Shown here in pieces: positions 17,230-26,688 of a stretch of DNA of 64,000 nt. This stretch comes from Anderseniella sp051010195 (GTDB lineage: Bacteria > Pseudomonadota > Alphaproteobacteria > Rhizobiales > Aestuariivirgaceae): the NCBI GenBank assembly GCA_051010195.1, contig JBPCVV010000060.1, forward strand, positions 1 to 64,000. Reading direction: 5' to 3'. The translations under genes were made by a program, and so were the position numbers. The notes under the pieces are model-generated. The model was not told the DNA's origin, searched no databases, and saw only the letters and a list, made by a program, of their open reading frames with translations. Numbering within the stretch: position 1 is the first letter of the stretch; the number at the start of each line of letters is the position of its first letter.

Positions 17230-19344
17230 CTACCCTTCGATCTTCGAGAAATCCGCCACGGCCAGCGTCGCTTCACGGATGCGGTTCAGCAGCTTCAGGC
17301 GGTTTTCCCTAAACGTCGGATCGTCGGCGTTGACGGTTACCTTGTCGAAAAACTGGTCAACCGGGCCGCGCAGCTTGGCTATATGGCCCATGGCGGCAAC
17401 GAAGTCTTCCGCGTCGACGGCCCGCTTGGCGTTGGCCTCCGACTGGGACACGGCCCGGTTCAGGTCCTTTTCATCGCCCTGCAGCAGAAGCTTGGTTTCC
17501 GGAGTGCCGGTGAAGCTGCGACCGTCCTTTTTTTCCTCGATCTTCAGGATATTGGAGGCGCGTTTGACACCGGCCAGCAGGTTCTGGCCATCGTCAGTCT
17601 CAAGAAACGCTGACAGCGCCTCGACGCGCCGGACAATCATCAGCAGATCATCCTGATTGCCGAGCGCGAACACTGCATCGATCAGGTCGTGCCGGGTGCC
17701 GCCGTCGCGCAGATAGACTTTCAGCCTGTCGGCAAAGAATGACAGCAAATCGGCTGCGGCTCCGCTTTCGTCACTGGCGGGCACCGCGATATCACTTTCG
17801 GACTCTTCTGGATCGCGGTGCTGAGCCTCCAGAATTGGCTGCAGGGCCGCATTGGTCACAGACAGCAGCTTCAACCGCAACTGGCCATCAAGAACAGTGC
17901 GGATCACGCCCAGCGCGGCGCGTCTCAGTGCATAGGGGTCTTTCGATCCGGTCGGTTTTTCGTCGATCGCCCAGAACCCCGCCAGCGTGTCGATCTTGTC
18001 GGCCAGTGCCACGGCCTGGGCCACCTTGCCGGACGGCACGTCATCAGAGGGGCCTTGCGGCTTGTAATGATCGCGGATAGCGGTCTGGACGTCCTCATCC
18101 AACCCTTCTTCGCGGGCATAGTAGCTGCCCATCAGGCCCTGCAGTTCCGGAAACTCGCCAACCATCTCTGTTACAAGGTCGGCCTTGGCTAGTCTTGCGG
18201 CCAGTTTCGCCTGGGTCTCGTCCGCCCCGATTGTCCTGGCGATATCGCCGGCCAGCGCTTCAATTCGCTTAACCCGTTCGGCCTGCGTGCCAAGGCTGGC
18301 GTGGAAGGTGATCTTTTCAAGCTGCGGCAAGCGGTCTTCCAGCGAAATCTTCTTGTCCTGCTCCCAGAAGAACCGGGCATCTGCCAGGCGTGCCGCGATA
18401 ACCTTGTTGTTGCCCTCGGTGATTTTCTTGCCGCCGTCCCTGGCGATCAGGTTGGAAACCAGCAGGTAATGATTGGACAGCTCCCCCGACTTATCGGTGA
18501 GCGCAAAGCACTTCTGGTGGCTCCTGATAGAGGTCACAATCACCTCGGCCGGCACCTGGAGAAAGGACTTGTCAAATTCGCCCATCAACACAACCGGCCA
18601 TTCGACAAGGCCCGCAACTTCGGCCAGCAGCCCCTTGTCCTCGATCACGTCGAGGCCCTTGGCGAAGGCGAAACCGGCCGCTTCGCTGCGTATTGCCTCC
18701 CTGCGTTCTGCCGCATCCAGCATGACATGTGCGGATCGGAGCGACTGTTCGTAATCGTCAAACTGCGTGACCTTGATTTCTTCAGGGTTGAGGAAGCGGT
18801 GGCCGTAGGTGATGTTGCCCGAGCTGATGCCGTCTATTTCGAACGGGACTACCTGGCCGTCAAACATGCACAAGATGGAATGCAGCGGCCTGACCCAGCG
18901 CATCTGGCCCGCGCCCCAGCGCATGGATTTCGGCCACGGGAACTTGCGCACGATATCCGGCACAATGGCAGCGATTACATCCGGCGTTTGCTGGCCCGGC
19001 CTGTTGATGCGCACCACGTAGAAGGCGCCCTTACCCTTATTGTCCTCTTCAACATCACATTGATCGAGCGTCACGCCGGCAGACTTCAGGAAGCCTTGGA
19101 CAGCCTGCTCCGGCGCATCGATGCGCGGACCCTTGCGGTCTTCTTTGAAATCCGCAGTGCGCACATCCAGCCCGTCCACGCACAGCGCCAGGCGGCGCGG
19201 CGTAACGTGTGCCTTTGCGCTTTCATAGGTCAGCCCCTGTTCGACCAGCGCATCGGTGACCAGTTTCTGCAGATCAGCAGCAGCACGGGCCTGCATACGG
19301 GCAGGGATTTCTTCGGAAAACAGTTCGAGCAGGAGTTCAGCCAT
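17230..19344 (-). CDS. glyS: glycyl-tRNA synthetase beta subunit
   Basis: 704 aa from the ATG at 19344 (MAELLLELFSEEIPARMQ, the family N-terminus). The open frame upstream overlaps glyQ and is not used. Together with GlyQ it forms the alpha2-beta2 enzyme that charges tRNA-Gly; the beta subunit holds tRNA-binding and HD-like parts. Family stretches include RMRWVRPLHSILCMFDG-like MRWVRPLHSILCMFDG, GHRFLNPEEI, EVIVTSIRSHQKCFAL and the KIDTLAGFWAIDEKPTGSKD segment. The start follows the glyQ stop by one base, so expression is coupled. Confidence 0.96.
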   Translation of the reverse strand: MAELLLELFSEEIPARMQARAAADLQKLVTDALVEQGLTYESAKAHVTPRRLALCVDGLDVRTADFKEDRKGPRIDAPEQAVQGFLKSAGVTLDQCDVEEDNKGKGAFYVVRINRPGQQTPDVIAAIVPDIVRKFPWPKSMRWGAGQMRWVRPLHSILCMFDGQVVPFEIDGISSGNITYGHRFLNPEEIKVTQFDDYEQSLRSAHVMLDAAERREAIRSEAAGFAFAKGLDVIEDKGLLAEVAGLVEWPVVLMGEFDKSFLQVPAEVIVTSIRSHQKCFALTDKSGELSNHYLLVSNLIARDGGKKITEGNNKVIAARLADARFFWEQDKKISLEDRLPQLEKITFHASLGTQAERVKRIEALAGDIARTIGADETQAKLAARLAKADLVTEMVGEFPELQGLMGSYYAREEGLDEDVQTAIRDHYKPQGPSDDVPSGKVAQAVALADKIDTLAGFWAIDEKPTGSKDPYALRRAALGVIRTVLDGQLRLKLLSVTNAALQPILEAQHRDPEESESDIAVPASDESGAAADLLSFFADRLKVYLRDGGTRHDLIDAVFALGNQDDLLMIVRRVEALSAFLETDDGQNLLAGVKRASNILKIEEKKDGRSFTGTPETKLLLQGDEKDLNRAVSQSEANAKRAVDAEDFVAAMGHIAKLRGPVDQFFDKVTVNADDPTFRENRLKLLNRIREATLAVADFSKIEG

Positions 19345-19345
19345 C

Positions 19346-20266
19346 TTACTGTTCGCTCCCGCCGGCGGTTTTGGCCCAGGCCTCGCAGCAGCCCTTGGCC
19401 AGGTCACGAACCCGCAGAATGTAGGCCTGGCGCTCTGTCACCGATATCACGCCACGCGCATCAAGCAGGTTGAACACATGGGATGCCTTGATGCACTGGT
19501 CATAGGCCGGCAGCGCCATCAGGTGCTCGCCGTCCCTGTCACCGGTTGCCAGCAGGGCCTTGCATTCGGCTTCGGCAAACCGGAACTGCTGCAGCAGTGT
19601 TTCGGTATTGGCGTGATCAAAATTATGCCTCGAATATTCCTGTTCCGCCTGCAGGAAAACGTCGCCATAAGTGACCAGGTCATCGCCGTCGCCACCGTTG
19701 AAATTCAGGTCGTAGACGTTGTCGACGCCCTGCACATACATGGCCAGGCGTTCAAGGCCGTAGGTGAGCTCTCCTGAAACCGGCGCGCAATCCATGCCGC
19801 CGACCTGCTGGAAATAGGTGAACTGCGAAACCTCCATGCCATCGCACCACACTTCCCACCCGAGCCCCCAGGCGCCCAATGTCGGACTTTCCCAATCATC
19901 CTCGACGAAGCGGATGTCGTGGTTGTCGCGGTCAATGCCGATGGCGTAGAGCGACCCGAGGTACAGCTCCTGCAGGTCCGGCGGCGATGGTTTGAGGATC
20001 ACCTGGTACTGGTAGTAGTGCTGCAACCGGTTGGGGTTCTCACCGAAGCGGCCATCCTTGGGGCGGCGCGACGGCTGCACATAGGCGGCCTTCCACGGTT
20101 TGGGGCCGACCGAACGCAAGGTGGTTGCCGGATGAAACGTGCCCGCGCCGACCTCCATGTCGTAGGGCTGCAGGATGACACAACCCTCGGCTGCCCAGTA
20201 AGTGTGCAGGGTGAGGATCAGATCCTGGAAGGATTTTTGCGGATTAAGGCCGGAGGGCGCAGTCAT
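19346..20266 (-). CDS. glyQ: glycyl-tRNA synthetase alpha subunit
   Basis: 306 aa from the ATG at 20266. The frame extends to 20344, but homologues begin close to SFQDLILTLHTYWAAEGC. This class II catalytic subunit activates glycine. Conserved stretches include GCVILQPYDMEVGAGTFHPAT, YVQPSRRPKDGRFGENPNRLQHYYQYQV, EDDWESPTLGAWGLGWEVW and YFQQVGGMDC. It is the first of the glyQ-glyS pair. A 59-residue ORF and an S49 peptidase gene lie upstream on the same strand. Confidence 0.96.
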   Translation of the reverse strand: MTAPSGLNPQKSFQDLILTLHTYWAAEGCVILQPYDMEVGAGTFHPATTLRSVGPKPWKAAYVQPSRRPKDGRFGENPNRLQHYYQYQVILKPSPPDLQELYLGSLYAIGIDRDNHDIRFVEDDWESPTLGAWGLGWEVWCDGMEVSQFTYFQQVGGMDCAPVSGELTYGLERLAMYVQGVDNVYDLNFNGGDGDDLVTYGDVFLQAEQEYSRHNFDHANTETLLQQFRFAEAECKALLATGDRDGEHLMALPAYDQCIKASHVFNLLDARGVISVTERQAYILRVRDLAKGCCEAWAKTAGGSEQ

Positions 20267-20400
20267 TTTTCTAAAGATTCTTTGAAGGGCCTCTGGATCG
20301 CCAGACGCGGTGAATCGCTGGCCGGAACCTATTGCGCCGTCCAACCCCGGTCAAGCGGCCTGCCGCATGAAAACTGCGATGCGGATGCGAGCGTGACCGA

Positions 20401-20580
20401 TCAATCTTCCGGGTAATAAACTCCGGTTATCGGGTCCTGGCGCAAACGGCCCTTGCTGACGCGGTTCTGATCGTTAGTCTTTACCTTGACGGCCGATTTC
20501 GCCTGCAGGTTCGAAAGCGCGCGCGCCACAGTATAGGACATGGCAACACCAACGCCGGCCAGCAACAGTTTGTAGATCAT
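20401..20580 (-). CDS. 59-aa small membrane-associated protein
   Basis: The ATG at 20580 and TGA at 20401-20403 enclose 59 codons. The N-terminus is a single hydrophobic segment (YKLLLAGVGVAMSYTVA), followed by a hydrophilic, basic middle and the C-terminus RLRQDPITGVYYPED. An AGGAG lies about 13 nt upstream. The ordered layout (membrane anchor plus conserved-looking DPxTGVYYPE tail) and the position between the S49 peptidase and glyQ, 43 bp after the peptidase stop, argue for a real gene. I know no function; the closing DPITGVYYPED looks like a motif that would be conserved. Confidence 0.65.
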   Translation of the reverse strand: MIYKLLLAGVGVAMSYTVARALSNLQAKSAVKVKTNDQNRVSKGRLRQDPITGVYYPED

Positions 20581-20623
20581 CTCGTTTTCATTCCTCCAAA
20601 CAGGCCCCTACCCGTTTCAAACC

Positions 20624-21523
20624 TCATAAGCCGTAACGAGACCACAAAGCGCGCTCTTCCGCAAGCGCCAGAGCGCTGGACGCGACTCCTTGTCCAGCCG
20701 CACTGGCGGCACTGTCGAGTGACGATCCGCCACCCGGCAACAGCAGTTTGCGAACCGAAAACCCGCTCTTCGGCTCAACGGTCTTGATGATGACGTCTTC
20801 GCCGAACTTTTCCTGCAGGATTTCATGCATGCTGCCGAGGCCGTCCACGAGACCGCGCTCCAGCGCCTTTTCCCCGGCCCAGAACAGGCCGGAGAACAGT
20901 TCATCCTCCTTGCCCTTGAGTTGCGCCTGACGGCGTGAACGCACGATATCCTTGAACGCTTCGTGCACATCGAGCTGAAGCGACTTCAGGTGAGCGACAT
21001 CTTGCTTCTTTTCCGGCAGGAACGGGTCCAACACGGATTTATTGGTTCCCGCCGTGTATACGCGGCGTTCCACACCGAGTTTCTTGATCGCGGCCTGAAA
21101 ACCGAAACCCGCCGATATGACACCGATCGAGCCCACTACTGAGCTGCGGTCGGCGTAAATCTCGTCGCCGGCCACGGCCAGCAGATACCCACCCGATGCA
21201 GCGACGTCTTCGCAAAAAACCAACACGGTGACGTCATGCTTTTTGGCCAGCTGGCGTATGCGGTTGAAGATCAGCGTCGACTGTACCGGGGACCCGCCGG
21301 GAGAATTGATCGACAAAGCCAGCGCCGACAGGCCGGGAATGGCAAATGCCTGCTCCAGTGTCTCTTCAATGCCGGCCATGGAAAGCGTCGGGCTCATGGG
21401 GGCGGGCATGCCGATGGCGCCGCGCAAACGGACGTGGGCAACAAACTTGCGCTTGCCGCGCAGCAGCCTTGTCAGCCATCCGGCCTTCTTTTTCTTCTTC
21501 TTGTTCGATATGCGTGAGACCAT
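20624..21523 (-). CDS. sppA: signal peptide peptidase SppA-like serine protease (S49 family)
   Basis: 299 aa from the ATG at 21523 (MVSRISNKKKKKK). A GTG at 21577 in the same frame would add 18 unlikely residues. The S49 core is plain: LALSINSPGGSPVQS, VFCEDVAASGGYLLAVAGDEIYADRSSVVGSIGV with nucleophile Ser132, and the general-base Lys162 in TAGTNKSVLDPF. These proteases cleave residual signal peptides or membrane protein fragments. There is no clear N-terminal membrane span, only a polybasic head, so it is closer to the short SppA/SohB core and may attach peripherally. Neighbours are the TrmN6-like gene upstream and the small ORF and glyQ downstream. Confidence 0.9.
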   Translation of the reverse strand: MVSRISNKKKKKKAGWLTRLLRGKRKFVAHVRLRGAIGMPAPMSPTLSMAGIEETLEQAFAIPGLSALALSINSPGGSPVQSTLIFNRIRQLAKKHDVTVLVFCEDVAASGGYLLAVAGDEIYADRSSVVGSIGVISAGFGFQAAIKKLGVERRVYTAGTNKSVLDPFLPEKKQDVAHLKSLQLDVHEAFKDIVRSRRQAQLKGKEDELFSGLFWAGEKALERGLVDGLGSMHEILQEKFGEDVIIKTVEPKSGFSVRKLLLPGGGSSLDSAASAAGQGVASSALALAEERALWSRYGL

Positions 21524-21623
21524 TGTGGTGCTGCCCTTATCGATTAATGAGACATAAGCTTGGGCCGGAGGCCGCACTCTACATGGTGCACCGCTTACAG
21601 AACCTCAAGGGAACACTGAAAAC

Positions 21624-22475
21624 TCACCCGAATTCAAGGCCTTCGCCGGCCCGCAGCACAGCGTCCACCTCATCAACAAAGGCGTCGGATCCGGCTTCAT
21701 GCAGGACCAGTCCCGGCAACAACTGCAGCGGCGCCTTTGAGCCTTTCGTGCCGCGCACGATGATGCGTGAGGCGGCGTCGTCTCGATGCGCACGCAGCGG
21801 CAGGACGGTCAGTCCGCCCAGTCTCGCCGCCATTGCCGACAGCAGTGTGAGCAGCGAGGATGCCGGGTGAATGATTGACACGGTTCCCCTGGGTTTAACC
21901 GCAATGGCCATAACCTTGACCCAGTTGTCCAGTTCCCCGGCCTTCAGCATGTGAGCCTGTGCGCGCAGCGCATCAGCAGGCGCCTGAACGGTGTTGTCCA
22001 CGAAAAATGGCGGGTTTGCATAGGCGTGCGAAACGCTGCCCGGTGTCGGCCAGTCCACTTGATCATGGCGCATGGAATCGCACAGATCACCTTTGAGCAC
22101 CATGACACGCTCGTGCAACTCGTTGCGTTTGAAGTTTTCCTCCGCGATCAGCGCATACCGCGAGGCAATCTCAACACCGGTAATGATGGTGCCCGGCACC
22201 CGCGTCGCCAGGCAGGCGGCCGCAACCCCTGTTCCGATTCCGGCTTCAAACAGCGTATCCCCATCCGATGCCGGCACAGAGGCTGCCAGCAGGACAGCAT
22301 CAATTCCGGCGCGATAGCCCTTTTCCGGCTGCAGTATCTTAAGTTTCCCGCCCAGAAAAGCGTCGTCCGACAGGCCGGGCTTGGCCGCCTGGCTGTCAGC
22401 GGGCCCACCTTGAAACGCATCTTCCATTACAGCCTCTTCCGCCTTTTTCATCAGCGCTCGTTCAGACATAATCAA
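21624..22475 (-). CDS. TrmN6/YfiC-like adenine N6-methyltransferase
   Basis: 283 aa. A Rossmann methyltransferase domain starts near residue 40 (ILQPEKGYRAGIDAVLLAASV), with the SAM loop FEAGIGTGVAAACLA and the catalytic NPPF motif in SHAYANPPFFVDNT, which marks enzymes that methylate exocyclic amino groups. E. coli TrmN6 modifies A37 of tRNA1-Val; the alphaproteobacterial branch is annotated the same way, but the target here is inferred. The ATG overlaps the end of the DUF2007 gene by 4 bp, so they are coupled. Confidence 0.85.
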   Translation of the reverse strand: MIMSERALMKKAEEAVMEDAFQGGPADSQAAKPGLSDDAFLGGKLKILQPEKGYRAGIDAVLLAASVPASDGDTLFEAGIGTGVAAACLATRVPGTIITGVEIASRYALIAEENFKRNELHERVMVLKGDLCDSMRHDQVDWPTPGSVSHAYANPPFFVDNTVQAPADALRAQAHMLKAGELDNWVKVMAIAVKPRGTVSIIHPASSLLTLLSAMAARLGGLTVLPLRAHRDDAASRIIVRGTKGSKAPLQLLPGLVLHEAGSDAFVDEVDAVLRAGEGLEFG

Positions 22476-22696
22476 TCATCCGCCAAATGCTTGCGCAAGC
22501 CTGCTTCGTTCAGCAGTCTGCGCGCGCGTATCTCATTATCCTCATCGATCATCACCCGGCGCGGAAACGCGCCAATGGATCCTTCCAGCACACTCATATG
22601 TCCGTCAAATACTTCCGCATTCAGGCCTTCCTGGCCAAGCAGATCAACAACATACGAAACAAGTACAACATCATTGGATCGCAGTAACTCACGCAT
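22472..22696 (-). CDS. DUF2007 domain protein
   Basis: 74 aa. The sequence VLVSYVVDLLGQEGLNAEVFDGHMSVLEGSIGAFPRRVMIDEDNEIRARRLL has the shape of DUF2007, a small ferredoxin-like fold sometimes called a putative signal-transducing protein, of unknown role. It is the first gene of a minus-strand run that continues through the TrmN6-like methyltransferase to the S49 peptidase. It overlaps the methyltransferase gene by 4 bp. Confidence 0.85.
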   Translation of the reverse strand: MRELLRSNDVVLVSYVVDLLGQEGLNAEVFDGHMSVLEGSIGAFPRRVMIDEDNEIRARRLLNEAGLRKHLADD

Positions 22697-22784
22697 GGAT
22701 TGCAGATTACCTTTTTGCAGTTAACAAAATGGTCTTGTGGTCGTCGTAAAATCAGGACCTGTTAATTTTTGTCTGTCCTGCAAT

Positions 22785-22813
22785 AGTATATTTTGACTTT
22801 AACCAGCTGAAAA
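22785..22813 (-). promoter_or_regulatory. predicted sigma70-type promoter of the DUF2007-trmN6-like operon
   Basis: On the minus strand, TTTTCA (22813-22808), a 17-bp spacer and TATACT (22790-22785) give a reasonable -35/-10 pair about 90 bp before the DUF2007 start. The rest of the 317-bp gap up to the polyprenyl synthase gene (22697-23013) holds no gene I can support. Confidence 0.4.
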
Positions 22814-23013
22814 ATCGAAGCGCGGGCACAATATCCGGTATTGCGACGTGCCGCCGACACTGGCAAGACCTCCTTCAAACACAGCCGCATACAATCTCCT
22901 TTTACCTATCCTAGTTCAACGCGACGCATGCGGCCATAGTGCTCTTGCTGGCGGCCTGTGCGCCGCTTATGTTCTGTCATGTAGACAACAAAGACAGCCG
23001 TGGAGTTTTCCCC

Positions 23014-24030
23014 GTGGGAGTGGTGGTTCCGTTAAGTGCAGCAGAAGCCAAGGATGCAAGCCTGTCTCCTTTGCTCGATCTGGTGACAAACGACATGGAG
23101 AAGGTCAATACCCAGATCCTGTCGCATGCCCAGTCCCATGTGGAGTTGATTCCCGAACTTGCACAGCACCTGATAGATTCCGGCGGCAAGCGGTTGCGCC
23201 CGATGCTGACCATTGCGGCTGCACGCATGTGCGGCTACGACGGACATCATCATATCGACTTGGCCACTGCGGTTGAGTTTATGCACACGGCAACTCTGCT
23301 GCACGATGACGTGGTCGACGAAAGCGATCTCAGGCGCGGACGGAGAACTGCGCGGTTGATCTGGGGAAACCAGGCGAGCGTCCTGGTGGGCGACTACTTG
23401 CTGGGCCAGGCGTTCCGGATCATGGTCACGACAGGATCGCTTGAAGCGCTGAAGGTTCTGGCAGACGCAGCCGCCGTCATCGCCGAAGGCGAAGTTATGC
23501 AACTGGCGGCAGCACATAACACCTCCACGACGGAAGATGCCTATCTCAAGGTCATCAACGCCAAGACCGCCGCGCTGTTTTCTGCAGCAGCGGAGGTTGG
23601 CGCCATCATCGCCGGACGCAATGACGCAGAACGCGAAGCGCTTGAATCCTATGGCCGCAATCTCGGCGTTGCTTTCCAGCTTGTTGACGATGCGCTGGAT
23701 TATTCCGGCAAACAGGCGCAACTGGGCAAAAGTGTCGGAGACGATTTCCGCGAAGGCAAGATCACATTGCCGGTGGTGCTGTCATACCGGCGTGGTGATA
23801 CCAAGCAGCGTGAATTCTGGAAGCGCGTGATGGAAGACGGCGACCAGCGCGACGGCGACCTGGAGACCGCCATTGGGCTGATGGTGCAACATGATGCGCT
23901 TGAGGCTACCGTCGAGCGCGCCCGCCACTATGGCGCCATCGCCCGCGATGCGATGGAGATATTCCCCGAGAGCAGCTACAAATCCGCCCTGGTGGATGCG
24001 ATCCGGTTCTCGGTGGCCCGGGCGCACTAG
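23014..24030 (+). CDS. ispB: all-trans polyprenyl diphosphate synthase (octaprenyl/decaprenyl type)
   Basis: 338 aa from the GTG at 23014, which has GGAG upstream and matches the rhizobial N-terminus (xGVVVPLxxA). The frame opens further upstream to 22939, but that part is not conserved-looking. Both Asp-rich motifs are present: first LLHDDVVDESDLRRG, second LVDDALDYSG. GGKRLRP binds the allylic or homoallylic diphosphate. The enzyme adds isopentenyl units to make the ubiquinone side chain. The gene is alone on its strand and ends 6 bp before the convergent ispE, so the window holds two isoprenoid genes side by side. Confidence 0.93.
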   Translation: MGVVVPLSAAEAKDASLSPLLDLVTNDMEKVNTQILSHAQSHVELIPELAQHLIDSGGKRLRPMLTIAAARMCGYDGHHHIDLATAVEFMHTATLLHDDVVDESDLRRGRRTARLIWGNQASVLVGDYLLGQAFRIMVTTGSLEALKVLADAAAVIAEGEVMQLAAAHNTSTTEDAYLKVINAKTAALFSAAAEVGAIIAGRNDAEREALESYGRNLGVAFQLVDDALDYSGKQAQLGKSVGDDFREGKITLPVVLSYRRGDTKQREFWKRVMEDGDQRDGDLETAIGLMVQHDALEATVERARHYGAIARDAMEIFPESSYKSALVDAIRFSVARAH

Positions 24031-24036
24031 GCGAGA

Positions 24037-24909
24037 TCAGGCAAGCGCCGAGAACGTCACCCACCATTCGGGCCATTGTTTTGCCAGCGTCGTCGCCGCC
24101 TCGGCCGCACCGTCTGCATCGTCAAACAGTGCGAAGCACGTCGCACCTGAACCGCTCATCCGCGACAGCCGGCATCTGGGCAACTGGCCGAGAGCACCCA
24201 GTACCTCGCCGATGAGGGGCTCCAGACGGCACGCCGCCGGTTCCAGGTCATTGCGGCAACCGGCCAGCCAGGCAAGCGTGGAACCACTGTCTCCCGCATC
24301 GCCAAACCGGTCCGGAATACCGGAATTGGCCGTACTACCGGGCGCCAGGCCCAGGTCCCTGAAAATCCCGGCGGTCGACACACCTACCAGCGGATTGGCC
24401 AGAACCGCATGAAGCGACGGGGCATGGGTCCAGTTGTCGATGATCTCGCCGACGCCCCGCATCCGGCAGGCCCTGGAGGCGAGGCAGACCGGCACATCGG
24501 CGCCCAGTTGCAGTGCGATGTCATGCAGGTCGTGCCGATCCACTGCCAGGCCGTTAAGGCGGATAATCGCGCGAAGCGCAGCAGCGCCGTCGGCAGAGCC
24601 TCCACCGATACCCGACGCAACCGGCAACGCCTTGTGCAGGTTCATGGCGCAGGGGCGAACCTCATCCGGATACCGGGCCTGCAAAGCAGCGTATGCCTTG
24701 AGGACCAGGTTTCCGGCATCGGTTTCCAGGCCTTGCGAAAAGGGCCCGGATACGGTGAGCGAAGTTTCACCGGCAAATGATACGTTCAACTCATCACCTG
24801 CCTGAGTTGCAAACATCACAGCGCTGTCAAGCAGATGGTAGCCGTCTTCGCGCTTGCCGGTAACGTGCAAGGCAAGATTGACTTTCGCGGCGGCGAACTC
24901 GGTAATCAT
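24037..24909 (-). CDS. ispE: 4-diphosphocytidyl-2-C-methyl-D-erythritol kinase
   Basis: 290 aa. This GHMP kinase phosphorylates CDP-methylerythritol at the 2-hydroxyl, the fourth step of the MEP isoprenoid route. Visible motifs are the N-terminal AAAKVNLALHVTGKREDGYHLL, the ATP loop LPVASGIGGGSADGAAAL, and the C-terminal RMSGSGATCFALF. It follows the TPR gene by 21 bp on the same strand, an order common in alphaproteobacteria, and faces ispB. Confidence 0.95.
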   Translation of the reverse strand: MITEFAAAKVNLALHVTGKREDGYHLLDSAVMFATQAGDELNVSFAGETSLTVSGPFSQGLETDAGNLVLKAYAALQARYPDEVRPCAMNLHKALPVASGIGGGSADGAAALRAIIRLNGLAVDRHDLHDIALQLGADVPVCLASRACRMRGVGEIIDNWTHAPSLHAVLANPLVGVSTAGIFRDLGLAPGSTANSGIPDRFGDAGDSGSTLAWLAGCRNDLEPAACRLEPLIGEVLGALGQLPRCRLSRMSGSGATCFALFDDADGAAEAATTLAKQWPEWWVTFSALA

Positions 24910-24930
24910 CGCAGTACCACAAAGACCGGG

Positions 24931-26688
24931 TCAGGACTTGTTGGGTTTTTCAGTACCTGAAGCAGTCGGCGCAGAAGCGGGTTCCAGGTCAGGCAGGCCT
25001 TCCTTTAGCTTCTTGCGGATCTCGGCCGCGTTTTCGTCAGTGGGATTTGAATCAAGCGCATACTGCCACTGAAACTTTGCTTCCAGCTTGCGACCGACCC
25101 GCCACAGGGCATCGCCCAGATGATCATTGATCACCGCGTCTTCGGGGCGCAGGCCTGCCGCCCGTTCGAGCAGTTTTGCGGCCTCTTCGTACCGTCCCAA
25201 CTGGTAATGCCCCCAACCCAGGCTATCAACGATGTAACCATCGTTGGGGCGCAGTGAAACGGCCTTTTCGACCATTTCAAACGCCTCGGTCAGGTTGATG
25301 CGCTTTTCAATCAGGGAGTAACCGAGATAATTGAGGACAGAAGCCTGTTCGGGCTGGAACCGTAATGCCCTGCGGAAGTCCGGCTCGGCATTTTCCCAAC
25401 GCCCGGCGCGCTCATAGGCAATGCCGCGGAAATAATACACCGACCAGTTCTTGGCTCCCGGCTCATCGACCCGCGCCAGCGCCTGGGTATAGGCATCGGC
25501 AGCATCAAGCCATTTTTCGTTCAGGCGGTACAGGTTGCCGAGTGACAACAGGGCGTTGTAGTTCTCCGGTTCGCGGGCAATGAGTGACTTCAGCACCTTT
25601 ACCGCATCATCGAACCGGTTCAACTGGTTGAGATTGGTGGCGGTCTGAATGTCCGCGCTTGAGCGCAACGGCGAATCCGCTTCTATCCTGTCATACGCGG
25701 CGATCGCCTGTTCATGCAGTTTCATCTGGGTATAGACTTCGCCGAGCAGGGTCTGTCCTTCGGGAAATTCCTGGTGACTGGACAGCGCAAGCCGGGAATA
25801 GACCAGTGCTATATCAATGGAACGCTCATCGGTGAGCGCACCGGCAATGGAATACAGGGCTTCGGCCGCTCCGCCAGCGGCAGAGTTTATGAACGGTTCG
25901 GCCTGTTTGCCGGCTTTCAGGTCGTCCAGCGCGCTGCGCACCAGCGGATTGTCCTGTGTCGCTCTCAGAAACAGCTCGTATATCTTGACCGCCTGGTCCT
26001 TGCGCCCGGTGCGTTCCAGGTAATTGCCATATGCCTGAACAACACGCAGCGATGTACCGGCTTTCTCATAGGCCGACTTGTAGAACACCTCTGCACGGTT
26101 GCGGTTTTCAACCATGTCGGCAATCAGCCCCGCATGGAACAGCCGGAAATTCTCAAATGCCTGATTGCGTTTCAGCTTGTCGAGCTCGGTCAGGGCACTC
26201 TTGAGATTGTTTTCCGAAGCGTAAGACCATCCGGTCAGCAACGCCGCTGACAACTCGCCGATGGGCGTGTAGGCCGATTTCTGAAAGTACTGGCGGGCCA
26301 GCGCGCCTTTGCCGCCGCGCATTGCTTTCAGGCCCAGCACCAGCAGCGACAACCTGTGCTGGTCGTTGAACTGAAGCACCCGTTCCGCGAACTTCTCCGC
26401 AGAAGCAATATTACCGGACGACACTTCCAGCGTAAAAGCGCGTTCGATCAACAGTGGATTGTTGGGATCGCTTTCCAGGGCGCGGGCGATATAGCGCGCG
26501 GCGATGCCGGTATCGCGCTGACGGCTGGCAAACCGGCCGGCGAGATAGCTGCCGGATGGAGAGGCTTCGTCAATGCGCAACGCCGCGTACGGGTCGACGC
26601 CTTGCGATTGCGCTGCCATACCCGGAACAACCAGCATCGAACTTGCCAACGCAAATGCCGCACTCAAAGTCCTGATGGTCAATTTCAT
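24931..26688 (-). CDS. secreted TPR-repeat protein
   Basis: 585 aa with a signal peptide (TLSAAFALASSMLVVPGMAA, cleavage near residue 26). The whole mature part is tetratricopeptide-like helices. Clear units occur in the second half, for example NYNALLSLGNLYRLNEKWLD, PEQASVLNYLGYSLIEKRIN and PEDAVINDHLGDALWRVGRK. TPR arrays bind other proteins; periplasmic ones often sit in envelope assembly or lipoprotein complexes. It forms a pair with ispE, a neighbourhood I know from other alphaproteobacteria, without a proven functional link. The C-terminal tail is Pro/Ala/Ser-rich. Confidence 0.88.
   Translation of the reverse strand: MKLTIRTLSAAFALASSMLVVPGMAAQSQGVDPYAALRIDEASPSGSYLAGRFASRQRDTGIAARYIARALESDPNNPLLIERAFTLEVSSGNIASAEKFAERVLQFNDQHRLSLLVLGLKAMRGGKGALARQYFQKSAYTPIGELSAALLTGWSYASENNLKSALTELDKLKRNQAFENFRLFHAGLIADMVENRNRAEVFYKSAYEKAGTSLRVVQAYGNYLERTGRKDQAVKIYELFLRATQDNPLVRSALDDLKAGKQAEPFINSAAGGAAEALYSIAGALTDERSIDIALVYSRLALSSHQEFPEGQTLLGEVYTQMKLHEQAIAAYDRIEADSPLRSSADIQTATNLNQLNRFDDAVKVLKSLIAREPENYNALLSLGNLYRLNEKWLDAADAYTQALARVDEPGAKNWSVYYFRGIAYERAGRWENAEPDFRRALRFQPEQASVLNYLGYSLIEKRINLTEAFEMVEKAVSLRPNDGYIVDSLGWGHYQLGRYEEAAKLLERAAGLRPEDAVINDHLGDALWRVGRKLEAKFQWQYALDSNPTDENAAEIRKKLKEGLPDLEPASAPTASGTEKPNKS

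Noticed and set aside
22939..23013. In-frame start of the polyprenyl synthase with a lipobox-like LLLAACAP
   Set aside because: Polyprenyl synthases are cytosolic; the GTG at 23014 has a GGAG in front and matches the rhizobial start.
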